DNA of 64,000 nucleotides from Rhytidiadelphus loreus (Eukaryota > Streptophyta > Bryopsida > Hypnales > Hylocomiaceae), in contig OX344764.1 in NCBI GenBank assembly GCA_947034895.1, forward strand, positions 40,860,935 through 40,924,934, given 5' to 3'. The stretch's first letter is position 1; each line of letters starts with the position of its first letter. Both the position numbers and the translations under genes were made by a program. Shown piece after piece: positions 33,055 to 45,485 of this stretch. The notes beneath the pieces were generated by a model. The model was not told the DNA's origin, did not search any database, and saw only the letters and a program-made list of their open reading frames with translations.

Positions 33055-34400
33055 GAATGAATCAAAGTTTTCCATGTAGACATAAAAATAGTCTATGAAA
33101 AAAAACTAAATAATTTTATTTCAAGATTTTGTATTTTATTCTTCTTTTGTTGGAGTCAAGAATTTTGTACTTATTAGGGCATAACTTTTGGTCTTAGGCA
33201 CCAATCAAAATAAAATTTATATTTTAGAAAGCAAAAACATTCCCTCACATGTAAAAAAAATTCCAAAAATTATATTAAATCTTGACATCATAGGAACCTA
33301 CTCAAAATCCTATTATTCTATTTAAGGACTTTGAGACCCTAGAATTGAATTTTCAATTAAATCAATCTTTTGAGATTTCCAATTCAATTTACTATTGCAA
33401 AGATTTAAATGTCAAAAAACTGTAGTTTAATCTACTTTGTAAAAGTTTCTTAAAAATCTCACTTTTCATATGAATTAAATTTAGGGATTAATTTGTAAAG
33501 GTTTATGACAATGTTTCACCAAAAAATACACTTCAAAACTACCATTTCTAGTGCAAAGCGATATAATGAAAAAAAACCAATATTTTTGCATATTGAGCTA
33601 TAAGATCTTGCACACAACAAGTATGAGAATGTGTGGAAAATTTTCATATACTTTGACTAAGTTGATTGTAAGATACTAGTGTTCAAAGTGAAAAGAAAAT
33701 ATTATTCTACCTCACATAACTAGGAATTTAGACTTTAAATCCCCTAAACTAATTTTCTTACACTACAAAGTTTTGAGGTTTAAATCTTTATGGTAGGGAA
33801 GTGATTTGAAAATCTAGACAAAATTAAAAAATCCTAAGAGAAATTTTTTTTCTCCAAGGTAGCAAGGGAAATAAAAATGATATTCTCATAAAGATAGTAC
33901 ATTCTCCAACCTCCCTAAAAAAATTCAAAAAATTGCTAAACAATTTGACATGATAGGAACCTGCTATCAAATTCCTTAAGAATTCATTCAATTACTTTGA
34001 ACCTTTAGAAGTTAGCCCCTCAAGGCCCAAAGCCTTTCTGGATTTAAAAACATCATAGCTTTTGAAGTGCTATAAATCTAAATGTCACTATGTTATACAG
34101 ATCTCAACCATACAATCTTGTAGTGCTCATGTTGTAGATGAGGGTAGATGGCGTTCTTTAAGATTTCTTGTAACTCCTTAAATAATGGCAATATCATGTC
34201 TTTTTACATTTGTATATGCTTTTAATATTGTGGTATGAGGTTTGAGCATGCTATTGTAATAATTGACATTAGTTTTATGCGGATGATTATTTTGTTTTTG
34301 TTTGGTATTCTCTTTCTAACAACACTCTTATTAATACGAATGTAAAGAAGCCTTAAATTAGAATGAAATGCGAAAAATAGTGTGTGCCATCCGAAATAGT
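33055..34400. repeat. Diverged repeat family D, copy 1; no gene
   Basis: The region shares an ordered series of phrases with 46950-47950: (C/G)(C/T).TAACTTTT....TAGGCAC(C/T)AAT near 33180, then ATCTTG.AC.....TAG..... TG near 33600 and CTTTGAC..... GATTG.AAG near 33650. Part of 30.0-30.4 kb looks related in reverse. It is old and degraded; coding sequence is not visible. Confidence 0.4.
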
Positions 34401-34410
34401 CCCAGCCCCG

Positions 34411-34441
34411 AAACCCTAACCCTAACGTATACTTATATATA
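34411..34441 (+). promoter_or_regulatory. Telo-box and TATA promoter
   Basis: AAACCCTAA (34411-34419), the plant telo-box, is followed by TATATATA (34434-34441). The sequence then changes from AT-rich to genic composition. This spacing is typical of a plant core promoter and implies transcription to the right from about 34.47 kb. Confidence 0.5.
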
Positions 34442-35127
34442 CACGAGGTCGACTCTCCCAGAACATCTTGTGTGTGCTTCAGGAGCCGACCTTCACTCGT
34501 AGCGGCGCATATTCTGCGATCTTTCTGTGCTGCGCCTTTAGGAATTGTTGTTTGTCCAGTTTGTTTTGAAAATTATGATTTTCGTTTTCTTTTTGTTTTC
34601 AAGTGGTCCGTAGTGCCGTGTCTTTGTCGTTAGGTCTTTGCCTTATGTCGCGAGTTCTTGGTGCGGCCAATGATTATAAATGTATTTGCTACTCTTGATG
34701 GTTTCGGCCAGCTGATTAAATACAATACCACTAAGATCGATGAGGCCTGACTAACTCTTTTCTTGAAACGGAGCTCTGCCTGTGAGGAAAATACATGTAT
34801 CAATTTTTTTTCTGAATCCGGTTGTGGATCAAGATGGAAACTTCTTATCTTCTCTCTGAGGCAACTCCTTATTCTATATGTAGTTTGATTATTGTTTGAA
34901 GACATGTGCACAATGCACCCCGGGCAGTTCTGATCTTCAAGGATGAAATTGCCCTAAGCATGTGCTAGATGACTCTTCGTGAACCTGAGTTGGTTGCAAA
35001 GCCGATGAACGGTAATGTGGAGCCTGTCTCGTGTTACTTGCCTTATGTTTTTCCCGTATTGCAAGCGTCAATATGAGCAGGTACATGTAAACCTAGGGAA
35101 GAATGAGGGGGTTTAGGGTTCTCGGTG

Positions 35128-36166
35128 ATGACGACTTTAGATGACGAATCTGAGCTTAAGGCGTAAGTGAGGGTTAGCGGAGCTGGCTGTGCGATGTCTT
35201 ATCGTATAGCCACGTGAATCTGCCGGAGCTTACTAACCGCTGGCTTGCCAGTTGCTTTGAAGCATAAACGAGGCATTTGTCTGAGAGAATCATGAAACTG
35301 CTTTGTAGTCGGTCCAGAGGCTGATGCATTCGGCGCCTGACTGCTATATGGCGCTGTTGACATGCAGCAGGCGCCGAATGCATTGTCTTGTTAGTGTGGG
35401 AGAGGGTGTGGATGATTTTTAAGATTCGATATGCAAGTCTAACTCAGCGGAGGTCTAGCATCTTGCTATGGGCCATAACAGACAGCTGACACATCCTTTT
35501 CAAGACAACTTTACTTCTGGTTGTGTCTTTTGGTATTGTACGCCTCACCTTTAAGGCAGAGCATCGGAGCGGCTGGGCTTGAAACACCACGGCAATGGCT
35601 TTGCAATGCTTTGAGGTGCATGGCAAGATTAATGTAAACCCCTCCGGGATCTAGTGATGGCTGATCTAAGAGCCTCGAAAGGGTTGCAACAGTTCTTTAT
35701 ACTGACTTGAGTCTTGTCGTAGCGTCCTCATCCTGAATTTTGTAGGATCTGGAAGATGCAGCTGTGGACAGTGATGACTTTAACTTACCTACATTGCCTG
35801 AACTTCTTGTTGAGAAATCTAAAGCTCCTGAGTCCATAGCTGCATTGGAAGAATGTCTTGTGACAGGTAAAGGTTTTCTGTTCCTCAGTTTGTATCAGTA
35901 GGGTTTCAAATATGAACAAACTCCTGACCATGGAATTGTATAAAAAATTCACATCCGGTGGAGTGAAACTTAATCTTATATCCTAAATCATATCTCCAGA
36001 GTTCGCGTCTGATCAACCAAAAATCGTTCTTGCAAATGCTAAAGCCTCAACTACTAAACGCTCTGAAGTTTACTCTGGATGTGACAGAATGCTTTGTGTA
36101 GATGCTTTGTCCAAAATGACATGTCGCTTCCTTCACAACCAGCTTCCACTTTGCTTAAAGGCATAG
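35128..36166 (+). CDS. Possible small spliced gene of unknown family
   Basis: Two exons join in phase across a GT-AG intron: 35746-35866 (DLEDAAVDSDDFNLPTLPEL, then LLVEKSKAPESIAALEEC) and 36000-36166 (FASDQPKIVLANAKAS, stop TAG at 36164). The combined peptide is about 95 residues, acidic then mixed, and reads as real protein. A candidate first exon at 35128-35162 (MTTLDDESELK, donor GTAAGT) has a phase that does not fit the 35746 exon directly, so another exon or a different start is needed. The telo-box/TATA promoter at 34.4 kb is suitably placed. Family unknown; a decayed gene is possible. Confidence 0.35.
35324..35383. repeat. GC-rich hairpin with 16-bp perfect arms
   Basis: ATGCATTCGGCGCCTG (35324-35339) and its exact reverse complement (35368-35383) enclose a 28-base loop. 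It lies in the intron or leader of the possible gene at 35.1-36.2 kb. It could act as a structured RNA, but nothing else supports that. Confidence 0.8.
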
Positions 36167-37394
36167 AAATTTATGAAACTCCAGTCTGAAAAGCTTATCG
36201 ATGGATGCCATAAATTACTTCCAATCGCTCACCTACGTACTGAAACAACACAGAATCACTAACTTTAAATTGAAACCGTTTTCCCACCACTGGCAATGCT
36301 CACGGATTTCGCAACCACGTTGCTGTACTATATATGATCGAACCCAACAAGGAACAAGCTGTAGTATTCAGCTTCCCTAAAAGAGATTCTCACACCTCTG
36401 ATCACATTGTCCAGAAGCTTGAGATGGACCCTTATACTCTATGCAACGTTAATTCTGGTGGCAGTCGATGAAGGAGATGCAGGGCAGTATCCGAATTAAC
36501 AAATGTCGTTCAAATCGACGCGTCCGAATTGACATTTCTTTGCGCATTTGGAAATTTAGGCAATTCGGACGTATTGATTCGGAATTCTTCTCCGCTAGCG
36601 ATCGATACAGTCGAGGGGCATGCTCTATTTGTTTCCAGATCCATGGCCATTGCCTAATGTTAGTTCTCGACGTAAGAACCCTACAACTCTTGCTACTGCG
36701 AAAGCACAGGTGAAGATTGACCGTCATTCCGAAGTTCAAGCCCATCCACATCACCCCTCTCACTGGCAGTGTTCAAACCCTAAAGTAGATCAACTTGAAC
36801 TTATAGAACAGAAATTCAGATTTATATTTTGAATAATGGGCAGCTGCATTGATGTGATTCAAGCTGTGGTCTAGTCGGTTGGTCTTGATTGTATGCATGG
36901 ATTAAGTTCGGTATTCTGTGAAGATCGTCAGTCGAACTTCAACAGCAAGTGGCCTCCAAACCCTAAACCTATCAAGGTTTGTCGCATCTCTGGATCACCG
37001 TGGATTCACATGCTTTGGCTCTGTATACGAGGGTATCCTCTGGAAATGTAAAATTAGTTTTCAGGCTGGGCTTGTGACAGCTATGAACCAGTGCAGCTGG
37101 GATTTCATTTCCACAACTTGAGAGCATTGTCTGTCTTGCACTCATTCTCGTTTTCCATTGTCTGCTGAAGAGTATGCGTGACGACTGTCAAACCGATGTG
37201 CAATTTGGTTGTGGAGATCATATGCCATCGGCCACTTTCGACACTGTCGATATAATCCTCTTTGATCCTTCTTTATTGCAGTGGCATCATGAATGTGCCC
37301 AAGAATGTGAGTCCTGAAGTTGCAGCTGCAAGTGAAACTTGATCAATTGCAGGTTAAGAAATCAAGAGCTGACTGGAGATAAGTTTATAAGTTT
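36167..37394. other. Genic-composition interval without an assignable gene
   Basis: Base composition matches the neighbouring exons, and frames such as the one ending LEMDPYTLCNVNSGGSR (to 36472) are open for about 64 codons. I cannot build a phase-consistent exon series. CGTCCGAATTG near 36520 recurs inverted near 36566. The segment may be the kelch upstream region, untranslated leader, or remains of the upstream gene. Confidence 0.3.
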
Positions 37395-40300
37395 ATGGGG
37401 TTGGCTACAAGGGTTGCAGCTGTAGAGGTCTCAAGAGCGTGGATGTGTAAATCAGTGCTGTGTGTGGTGTTGCTGGCAGCGATTGTGGTCTCCCAACTCG
37501 TTTGGGGTTTGTCTTTCAATGCATCACTATTCTTTGGCACCCCGAAAGCCCCAGATGGGAGTCTGTCGCTCACCATGGCTGCTGCAACAACTACTAAGGT
37601 AGAGATGGACTGGCCAAACTTTACAAGTTCTTGTAAAGAGGACTGCAAAGCACCAAAGAATGTATTATGGGATGCCACATGCCAAAGTTACAGATGTTCA
37701 AAGTTTTATTGGTAGATGACCTAAATCCAATACTTGGTTCGGCTGTCTTCATGGTCTTAATCAATTGAATTGTCACCAGTGATACTCACTTCTTAGAGGA
37801 AAAACAAATGCACAAGACGTAAAAGAATGACAGTTGATTTTCATCTTTTTTTCCCTTGCCAACGACGTAGAAGGGAACCCTAGACCAAATCTGCAGCATG
37901 AAGACAGCCGAACCAAGTCGTTCTGAAATTTCAGAACCCCTAGACCAAATCTGTCTAATGAAATTTTTGATGCTCGGAAATAAATTTCAGAACGATTTCG
38001 GAAACGAAGATGAAAGGGAAAGGGGACCTCCTGCATTGATTTGGGAGGAAGCTGCTGCAGCTCCTGTGGCCCGTTTGGATGGAGCAGCAGTCCAAATTGA
38101 ACACCTTCTTTATGTGTTTGCAGGCTACGCTACCATCGATGAGGTTATCCCCCATCTCCCTAAGCTACCCGTAATCAACACTTCTGTCACGACAATCTTG
38201 TTTATACTCAATCCAGATTCTGACAAACGACGTCTAAGGTAGAGGATACAATTTGCATCACGTTAAACATTTTAAAATCGTAGGAATGATTTTTGAGCTA
38301 TGTATAGAAACTATAGAGAGATTGTTCAGCACTAAGCCGAATTTGTTAAGGTATCATTTCTATCACGATTTACGAATTCCTTATGCAATTTCAAAGCGGG
38401 AGGTTGGAGACCACTTTGAGAGACCGAAGGCAAACCTATTTCCATTCCCTAATCAGTGGACATAGACATTTAGAACCCTCATGCTTACACCCAAGTTGCT
38501 AAGTGAAGACCTAACAAGTGTTTGAACAGATAAGTTGCTGTTGGTAACGGCGGTTTTAGGTTTTAGGTCCCTTACGGTTTCAATATTCTCAAATTGAATA
38601 CCAGATCAACCTGAGCTTATATTCTCAAATTAGAGATACGGATATCATTGCTCTACGCTGATTTCTGCTCCTTGCAAGTTTCTGGAGCTGGGTAATATTC
38701 ACGTGGTGAGTGATTGGAGCCTTCAATTCCCTGGAGATATAATTTGCAGCAGAAGCTGCTTTCAAAGACCACGATATTATCTCTTGGCAGGTTCATGCGC
38801 ACGTGGACGTGTACAACATGAGCAGCAATATGTGGGAGTCGAAGATTCCAATGCCAGCGGCGATGGCGCACTCGCACCTGGGCATGGCAACTGATGGCCG
38901 CTTCATCTACATCTTGAGCGGACAGTTTGGGTCCCAATGCCGACGTCCAACTGCACGCAACTTTGTGCTGGACACACACACCAAGACCTGGTCGCTGCTT
39001 CTCCCTCTTCCCCATCCAAGGTAACTCTTTAACCCATTCGTAATCTCATGCAGGATACACCGTCTGCAGGTAGAGGCCAGCCGTTCAAGTAGAGGATCTG
39101 CTTTTTAAGACAGAAGCACTACCTCATTATGAGACTCAAGTTTTTTGCTTCACCATTGGATCACCCTCAATCTTAGTATCGTTGTGAAGATTATTTTAGG
39201 TTTCTCAATGCTGAAGCCCAGTTATGAAAACAGTCTCCCGCTGGACTGGCTCAGCATGTACTATTTTTCACAACCGCGCACTAATTTAATTTGAGTTTTC
39301 GAGTACATATTCTCAATGAAGACTTATAGTCTATAGGTGGTAGCCACCCGTTTGAGAAGAAAGATTACATTCGTCGTAAGCCACAAACCTCTTTCCTCTT
39401 TGCAGCGATTATTCGAACTCTGAAGTCCTCAGAATTTTCTGGGAGATTTTCTTGCTCATAAACTGGGTTGGCCAAGCTTCATCGTCAGTGAGATTGTGCT
39501 AGGTAACTCACATCTGGAGCCCAATTGTGGAGAAAGTGCATCGTTTGCCACTTTTGCGACTCACCGCGTGCTATTTCCCACGACTGAGCTCCATTTGAGT
39601 TTTCGAATCGTAATTGGGTAGAAGGTGTCGGTGTATATATATATACACAGCTAGGTTATCGCTGCAGCTTCCACAGTCACCAGCACTCTAACATTGAACT
39701 TCCTTGTGTGCATTTGGTTTTGAGACTGTCGCTGTGGAATGCCGCATGCAGATATGCTCCAGCGACACAATTGTGGAGAGGAAGGCTGCACGTGATGGGA
39801 GGAAGTAAAGAGGACCGCCAACAGCCTGCTATGGAGCACTGGAGCATTTCAGTGCAGAATGGCAAGGCCATGGAATCTGAATGGAGAGATGAGATCTCCA
39901 TTCCCCGAGGTGGCCCGCACAGGTACAAAAAACTAAAAAGGAAAATTATAAATATAGAAAACATAAACTCAAAGGTTATTGTTGGTGCTAATAATGGAAA
40001 ACAAAAAATAAACTCATCCAATTAATACTAAAAACATTAATAAATAATTTTGTAAGATGTTTTTGTACTTCAAAGTTTGGTCAGCAATTCCTTTCGGTGC
40101 AATACACTCTAGTTGCTAAAGATGTTCAACACAAAGTGTTAAGTAAATCTTGCAGGGCATGTGTGGTGGTAGACGACGACTTGTATGTCATTGGCGGCCA
40201 AGAGGGAGACTTCAAAGCAAAACCAGGCTCCCCAGATTTCAAGTGTTCTAGGCAGCAGGAGGTATGATAGTGCAGAATGTCACTTTTCTCCATGTCCTGC

Positions 40301-40629
40301 ATCGCATTCTCAAGTCTTAAATCACCTGAATATAGTATGACATTAATTTTCCCTCCTGATTAGTACCTTCATCTAGACTTATAATACTCAACTTCAGGTG
40401 TATTCTTGAGTATTAACGTCTGCTTCTGTAGAAAGCCTCTGCTGAATTGTTGAGCAAAGTACACTCTCCATGTAGTAGAAATCAGCCAGACTGGTGTCAA
40501 ATTGATGGGTGGGGTAGAGGCCGGTTTAGATGGATATCAGTCAGGCAATTGAATCAAATCAATCTAGCAGTCTGAAACAACCATGGGAAAATAAATGGAG
40601 TAAAATGTGGTAACTACACACTATTAGAG

Positions 40630-40705
<76 letters not shown>

Positions 40706-41303
40706 ACGAGTGTCCTAATACTATCCTGACACGTTTTAGTGGCTGCAAGAGAAGTGTATTAAAACGTGTATTCTAATACATTCTAACAACTGTTCTAAAA
40801 CTTCGGCTACAGGTAGTATACGGTGATGTGTACATGTTGGAAAAGGGGGCAAGGAGATGGAGAGAATTGCCGTCCCTGCCGAAACCAGTTTCGCACATTG
40901 AGTTCGCGTGGGTCGCCTTTAACCGATCTATCATCGTTGTTGGTGGCTCAACCATGAACCATCGCGTGACCAAGAAGATGGTGCTACTTGGAGATGTTTT
41001 CCACTTCAACACAGAAACAAAAGTATGTCCACTTTTCTCCCTTAATGATCAACACCAGTAACTTAACCCTCGATCTTTCAGTTCCTTGCGAATGGAGGTT
41101 TGCTGTTGAATGTTGACATCTCTCAATGTATGATGCAGGTTTGGAAACAGCTGGGGCAAATGCCTTACAGAGGGAAGACCGTCTTAGCTGCGTACTGGAA
41201 CGGGTGGCTTTACTTCACGGCAGGACAACGAGACAAGGGACCATCAGACCCTGCACCCAGTAAGATTATGGCCAAAACATGGAGAACTAGATTGGAAATT
41301 TGA
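37395..41303 (+). CDS. Membrane-anchored kelch-repeat protein, seven exons (412 aa)
   Basis: Exons: 37395-37598, 37991-38143, 38791-39020, 39752-39922, 40156-40261, 40813-41022, 41139-41303. All introns are GT-AG, all phases agree, and the total is exactly 413 codons including the stop. The N terminus has a single hydrophobic segment (about residues 20-39, VLCVVLLAAIVVSQLVWG), suggesting a type II signal anchor. Six kelch-type blades follow, with the paired Gly signatures seen as LLYVFAGY, FIYILSGQFG, RLHVMGGSKED, LYVIGGQEGD, IIVVGGSTM and LYFTAGQRDKG. Order, length and motifs match the plant kelch family of Arabidopsis At3g27220 (galactose oxidase/kelch superfamily; about the same length). 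The biochemical role of that family is not established to my knowledge; a lumenal beta-propeller binding protein is the reasonable reading. An in-frame TAA just upstream supports the start. Confidence 0.92.
40632..40701. repeat. (TA)n microsatellite in the fifth kelch intron
   Basis: About 70 bases of uninterrupted TA lie between the exon ending 40261 and the one starting 40813. It is likely to be length-variable. Confidence 0.95.
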
Positions 41304-41602
41304 AACTGTATTAATTTTCAGATAATAGTCATATTCGTCATTCCCACGTACTCCCATGCAAATCCAGCACTGCATCTGCGGATTGAACTGAGAGTAAGCC
41401 CCTGCATAGAGTTCCACCAAACCTCACTCACCGAGGACGAAGGATGCAAAACCGAAGATACTTCGCAAAAATTAAAGCTGGATCCCCACCCAACCCCCTC
41501 CAAAACATACTTTGTGCCAAGAATTAGCGACGGATTCTCACTAAATCAGCACAGATAACTACAGTAACTCAAGCACAGACTCAAGCTCTACAGACTGATC
41601 TT

Positions 41603-42170
41603 CTCATTCAATGCAAGAGAATATCAAATATTATTATACGATATGCATATTTGAGTATCATGCTCTTTGTGTTGGAGAATTCTTGTCAGGTGGTGAAATT
41701 GAATTGCTTGAACTTTTTTTGAACTTTTGATGAATGATACCATAGCGACAGATGGTGGTGAGGATGGTGGGGGAGTGCCACTTGTCATGCAATTATTGGT
41801 TGGAGTGGGAGTTGTTATTGGAAGGCACATTGTGTAGGGTTGAGGAATATAATTCATTCTTTTGTCATGGATTCAAATGTTGGTTGGAGTGTGTGGGAAG
41901 GTTGATATTGCATGAACATACAATAACTAATAGTTACTAACTATGAGTTGAAAACGTCATAATTCTATTGTAATTTTGTAATTTTACAAAGCTAGTACAA
42001 TAGAATGATGGCATTTTAAAATCATATAGTTACTTTAATATCAAGTGACACCAAGAGTTGTGTATATTGTTGTAGATACTTCCAAAAGTGCCACTTTTTA
42101 TGGCAATTATAGTTATTATTATTTGACCCTAAACCTTACCTTACACCATATAGACACTTAAAACACAAGC
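41603..42170 (+). repeat. Direct duplication, copy 1
   Basis: From CTCATTCAATGCAAGAGAAT to about ACACCATATAGACAC this segment recurs at 43111-43490 plus 44141-44320, at moderate divergence. It begins 300 bases past the kelch stop. The junction AAAGCTAGTACAATAGAA (about 41986) preserves the empty site of the TA-flanked element at 43493. Frames at 41624-41940 are not conserved as protein. Between 42170 and 43110 I see no gene; GATGTTCACGTGCTCAAAC occurs twice near 42440 and 42470. Confidence 0.75.
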
Positions 42171-43110
42171 AATTAGATTTCATGTTCATGCTTTTATCAC
42201 CCAATTATTGATTGGAAAATATAAAAAGGTTGATGTTTGTGGCATAAAATTAGATTATGATTTGTAGTTATTACATCTATTTGAATGATATAAATATACT
42301 ATGATTCAAGCAAAAGGTTCACGTGGTATTAATACTTCTATTCACTATATACCATTGCTATTAGTGTACATTGTGCATACAAGAGAAATACAATTATTAA
42401 CTTCATATTTGTTCTTGTGGCAAGTTTTGATTTTCACATGATGTTCACGTGCTCAAACTATGTTAACTATGATGTTCACGTGCTCAAACAATAGGGTGTA
42501 ATTGCTTATCCAAATGTCAAAGTTGAAAGGAAAAAAAGTGAAAAACAAAAATGACACCAACATGAATAAAAAGTTTGTTGGTACTATCTATAATTCTTTA
42601 TTAACACATGTAGTAAGCACTATAACATCACTATTGGAAACCTCGATGTCAATTACACTAAATTAGAGAAATTCTACCTAAAATGGCTACATGGATCCTT
42701 AAGCAAAAAAATGAATTAATGATTTAGGGAGCTAGGAAGGGGAGCAAATGGGATGGAGATAAAATCCTAGTTTCATGGTGTACTTGCAAAATTGTGGAAG
42801 AAATGCAATTTGCATAACAATTCTCACATCCATCAACATAGTAAGCTAATGTAAATGTCAAAATGGTATATAGAATACTACAAATTGAACAAAACTATCA
42901 TTCTTAACAACTCTAAAATCTATCGATCCAAGATTTCAATTCAGTGTCAAACTACTCCAATTTAAATTTCCATCTACATGTCAAGCTAGGATCCATTGAT
43001 CTTGACTCATGCTTTGCTCCTGCCCTGCCTCCTTCCTACTTACATGTCAAGATGTCAAGCTTCCCTTCTAGAACTTGAGCCGCAGATGTCAAGCGCCTGC
43101 TGCCTATTCT

Positions 43111-44320
43111 CTCATTCAATGCAAGAGAATATCAAATGATATATTATAAAATATATACATTTGAGTATCATGCTCTTTGTGTTGGAGACTTCTTAGCAAG
43201 TGGTGAAATTGAATTGTTTGTTTTGAACTTTTGATGATACCATTGCAATAGGACAAGGCAAGTGAGAATAGTGGGGAGTGCCACCTATCATGCAATTATT
43301 GATTGGAGTGGGTATTGTCATTGGAAGTCACATTGTGTAGGCTCAATAAATATATTTCATTCTTTTGTCATGGATTCAAATGCTAGTTGGAGTGTGTGGA
43401 AAAGTTGATGTTGTATGAAAATAAAGTGACTAATATTGACTAAGAGTGAAGACGTCATCATTCTATTGTAACTTTGTATTCTTATAAAGCTACACTAAAA
43501 AGGATATTTAGTGTTAACAACACTAATAATGAACCTTGACACTAAATATCATTAACCCTACTAAAGTAAGTAACATTAAATCTAATTTTTAACACTAAAT
43601 GTACTCTATGATAAATCTGAAATCTAAAGACGTTTACATTTAGTGTTAGAACATATTAAAAAAATGAGGCAAAGGCGAAGGCGGATCCAACAAGCGGGTA
43701 GAGAAAGAGCGGGAGATTCAAACTTCAAACCGGAACGGTGGCTGGAAGGCGGAGTATAAGCCCACCTCCCCCCCCCCCAAAAAAAAATCCGTCACTTGAG
43801 TATCGGAGGAGAAGAGTGGAGGAAGAGAGGAACGGAGGAATAGAGGAAGAAAAAGAGCAAGGGAGCCAAAATCAGGAAAGTGTGTGCGGGGAGGCAAAGA
43901 AAGGCGGAACTCAAGGTAAAGCCAAGGAAGGAGATGACATAAAAGAAGAGAAGTTGGAGGCGGTGCATTGAAGTCTAATATTACACTAATTCCTACAAAG
44001 TTCAAATTTATTGTTGTGTGGAGTAGGATGGTAAGTACATTAAATGTAATCCAATACTAAATATCCTTTTTAGTTGTTGTGTGGAGTAGGATGGTAAGTA
44101 CATTAAATGTAATCCAACACTAAATATCCTTTTTAGTGTAGTACAATAGAACGATGGCATTTTCTAATCATAATTACTTAATATCAAGAGACACCAAGAG
44201 TTGTGCATATTGTTGTTGGTGATGTCAAGTAGGTACTTCCAAAAGTGCCAAACACTTTTTATGGTAGATTATAGTTATTATTATTAGACTACAAATCTTG
44301 TCTTATACCATACACACATC
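43111..44320 (+). repeat. Direct duplication, copy 2 (interrupted)
   Basis: This is the counterpart of 41603-42170, split by the TA-flanked element at 43493-44138. The same order of phrases (TTGAGTATCATGCTCTTTGT, TGCAATTATTG.TTGGAGTG, ACACCAAGAGTTGTG) is kept on both sides of the insert. Confidence 0.75.
43493..44138. mobile_element. TA-flanked inverted-repeat element with GC-rich cargo (646 bp)
   Basis: The ends are CACTAAAAAGGATATTTAGT and its perfect inverse, continuing GTT, with TA on each side (43491-43492; 44139-44140). The empty site at about 41986 has one TA, confirming a 2-bp duplication. The terminus resembles CACTA elements, but the 2-bp TA target fits Tc1/mariner-type better. The interior (about 43670-43970) is Gly/Glu/Arg-codon-rich and much more GC-rich than the surroundings, like a captured host fragment. 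The right end is tandemly doubled: a unit of about 60 bases with TGTGGAGTAGGATGGTAAGT occurs at about 44015 and 44075. The frame at 43738-43971 is low-complexity and probably not a gene. Confidence 0.8.
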
Positions 44321-44689
44321 TAAGCATTGAAATTTTGTTTATTAAATTTAAAAAGATTGAATTTGATTTTATAGTTTTATAGGGATGAAAAGCTTTGTAT
44401 TATTGTTATTTACTAATGACAAGATATGTATAATAAGTTTTATTTTGTAGACAATTGTGGCATTGTTTCACAAAAATAGTATTTGATGTTCCTATTTCAA
44501 CTCAATTTAATATATTATATTATTAGAAAAAATGTAGAGTGTAGATTGCTTACTACAACATTCTCACTAATTTGAAATCACAAATTGTAAGATTGTAGTG
44601 CTTGAAGTTAGGAGTTTTTTGGCCTTATCTAACAAAAACAATGAATTTTTATTCTTTATAAAGTGAGTTTTTTGCACCAAATATAGTAG

Positions 44690-44970
44690 TATGACAATTG
44701 GATCCTCTATCATGTTATTTAATCCTTGAATGTCAAAGTGGTGATGCTCAAAATCATCCTTTTGTATTACTGTGTGAATCATTGTTCAAAGAAATAGCAA
44801 AAGCACCTATTGGAAGTCAAAGTAATGTAGAAGATCTTTCCTTTCCAAATCCAATTCCAAAGATGAATAATTGCACTTTCGTCTTGCACTCAAAGATTCC
44901 TTGTCATCCATCGGATGTTTGGCATCCGTGTCGACGTTCAAGCGTTAAATATTTGCCAAATTTCAATTAA
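44690..44970 (-). repeat. Dispersed repeat family B, inverted copy
   Basis: GATTCCTTGTCATCCATC (about 44893) is the inverse of the family B landmark, and TGTGTGAATCATTGTTC the inverse of its GATTCACA part. The 90-aa plus frame at 44698-44970 is therefore repeat-derived; related peptides (CHPS) appear in other copies only because the DNA repeats. Confidence 0.6.
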
Positions 44971-45485
44971 AAGAAGAAATATAAGCTACTAAGTTTACCT
45001 CACAAACTTTGAATAGCTTAAATTTTGATCAAGCATCCAATTGTTTAAGTTTTTAAACTCCCACGAAGAGGATACATATCTTTGCCTTATGTCAAAATAT
45101 TGAAAAGATTCATTCAAGTATGATCTTATCAGAACTTGTCTAAATTGTAACTAAAAGTTTTACTATTAGATTATCAATTGTCTTTTAGAGATTGATTAGT
45201 ACAATTGATACAAGAATACATTTAATTTGTACTAAATTAAAATAATTTAATTTTGATAAAGTATTGTCACACCCATGATCTATCAATAGGATAAATCCTT
45301 AGACCTAAAGTGTCATTGTAGAAAAATATGCTAAGACAATATCCTTTGGTAGCTATTGTTGTCACTTTGTATCTATCTGTTCCTACTTGATAATGTTTGC
45401 AAATCAACCTAAGTCTAGATACTGACTTGAAGAAAATGGCCTCATCTCTTTTGTATCTAATTCTCTTATGAGCAAAAATCATCTT

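Noticed and set aside
37898..37990. ATG at 37898 as the kelch start
   Set aside because: An AG acceptor at 37990 joins in phase with an exon carrying a hydrophobic anchor, which fits the family; the 37898 start would lack it.
43738..43971. 77-aa Glu/Gly/Arg-rich ORF as a gene
   Set aside because: It is low-complexity purine-rich sequence within a mobile element, with an equally open frame on the other strand.
44698..44970. 90-aa ORF as a gene
   Set aside because: It lies on an inverted copy of dispersed repeat family B.
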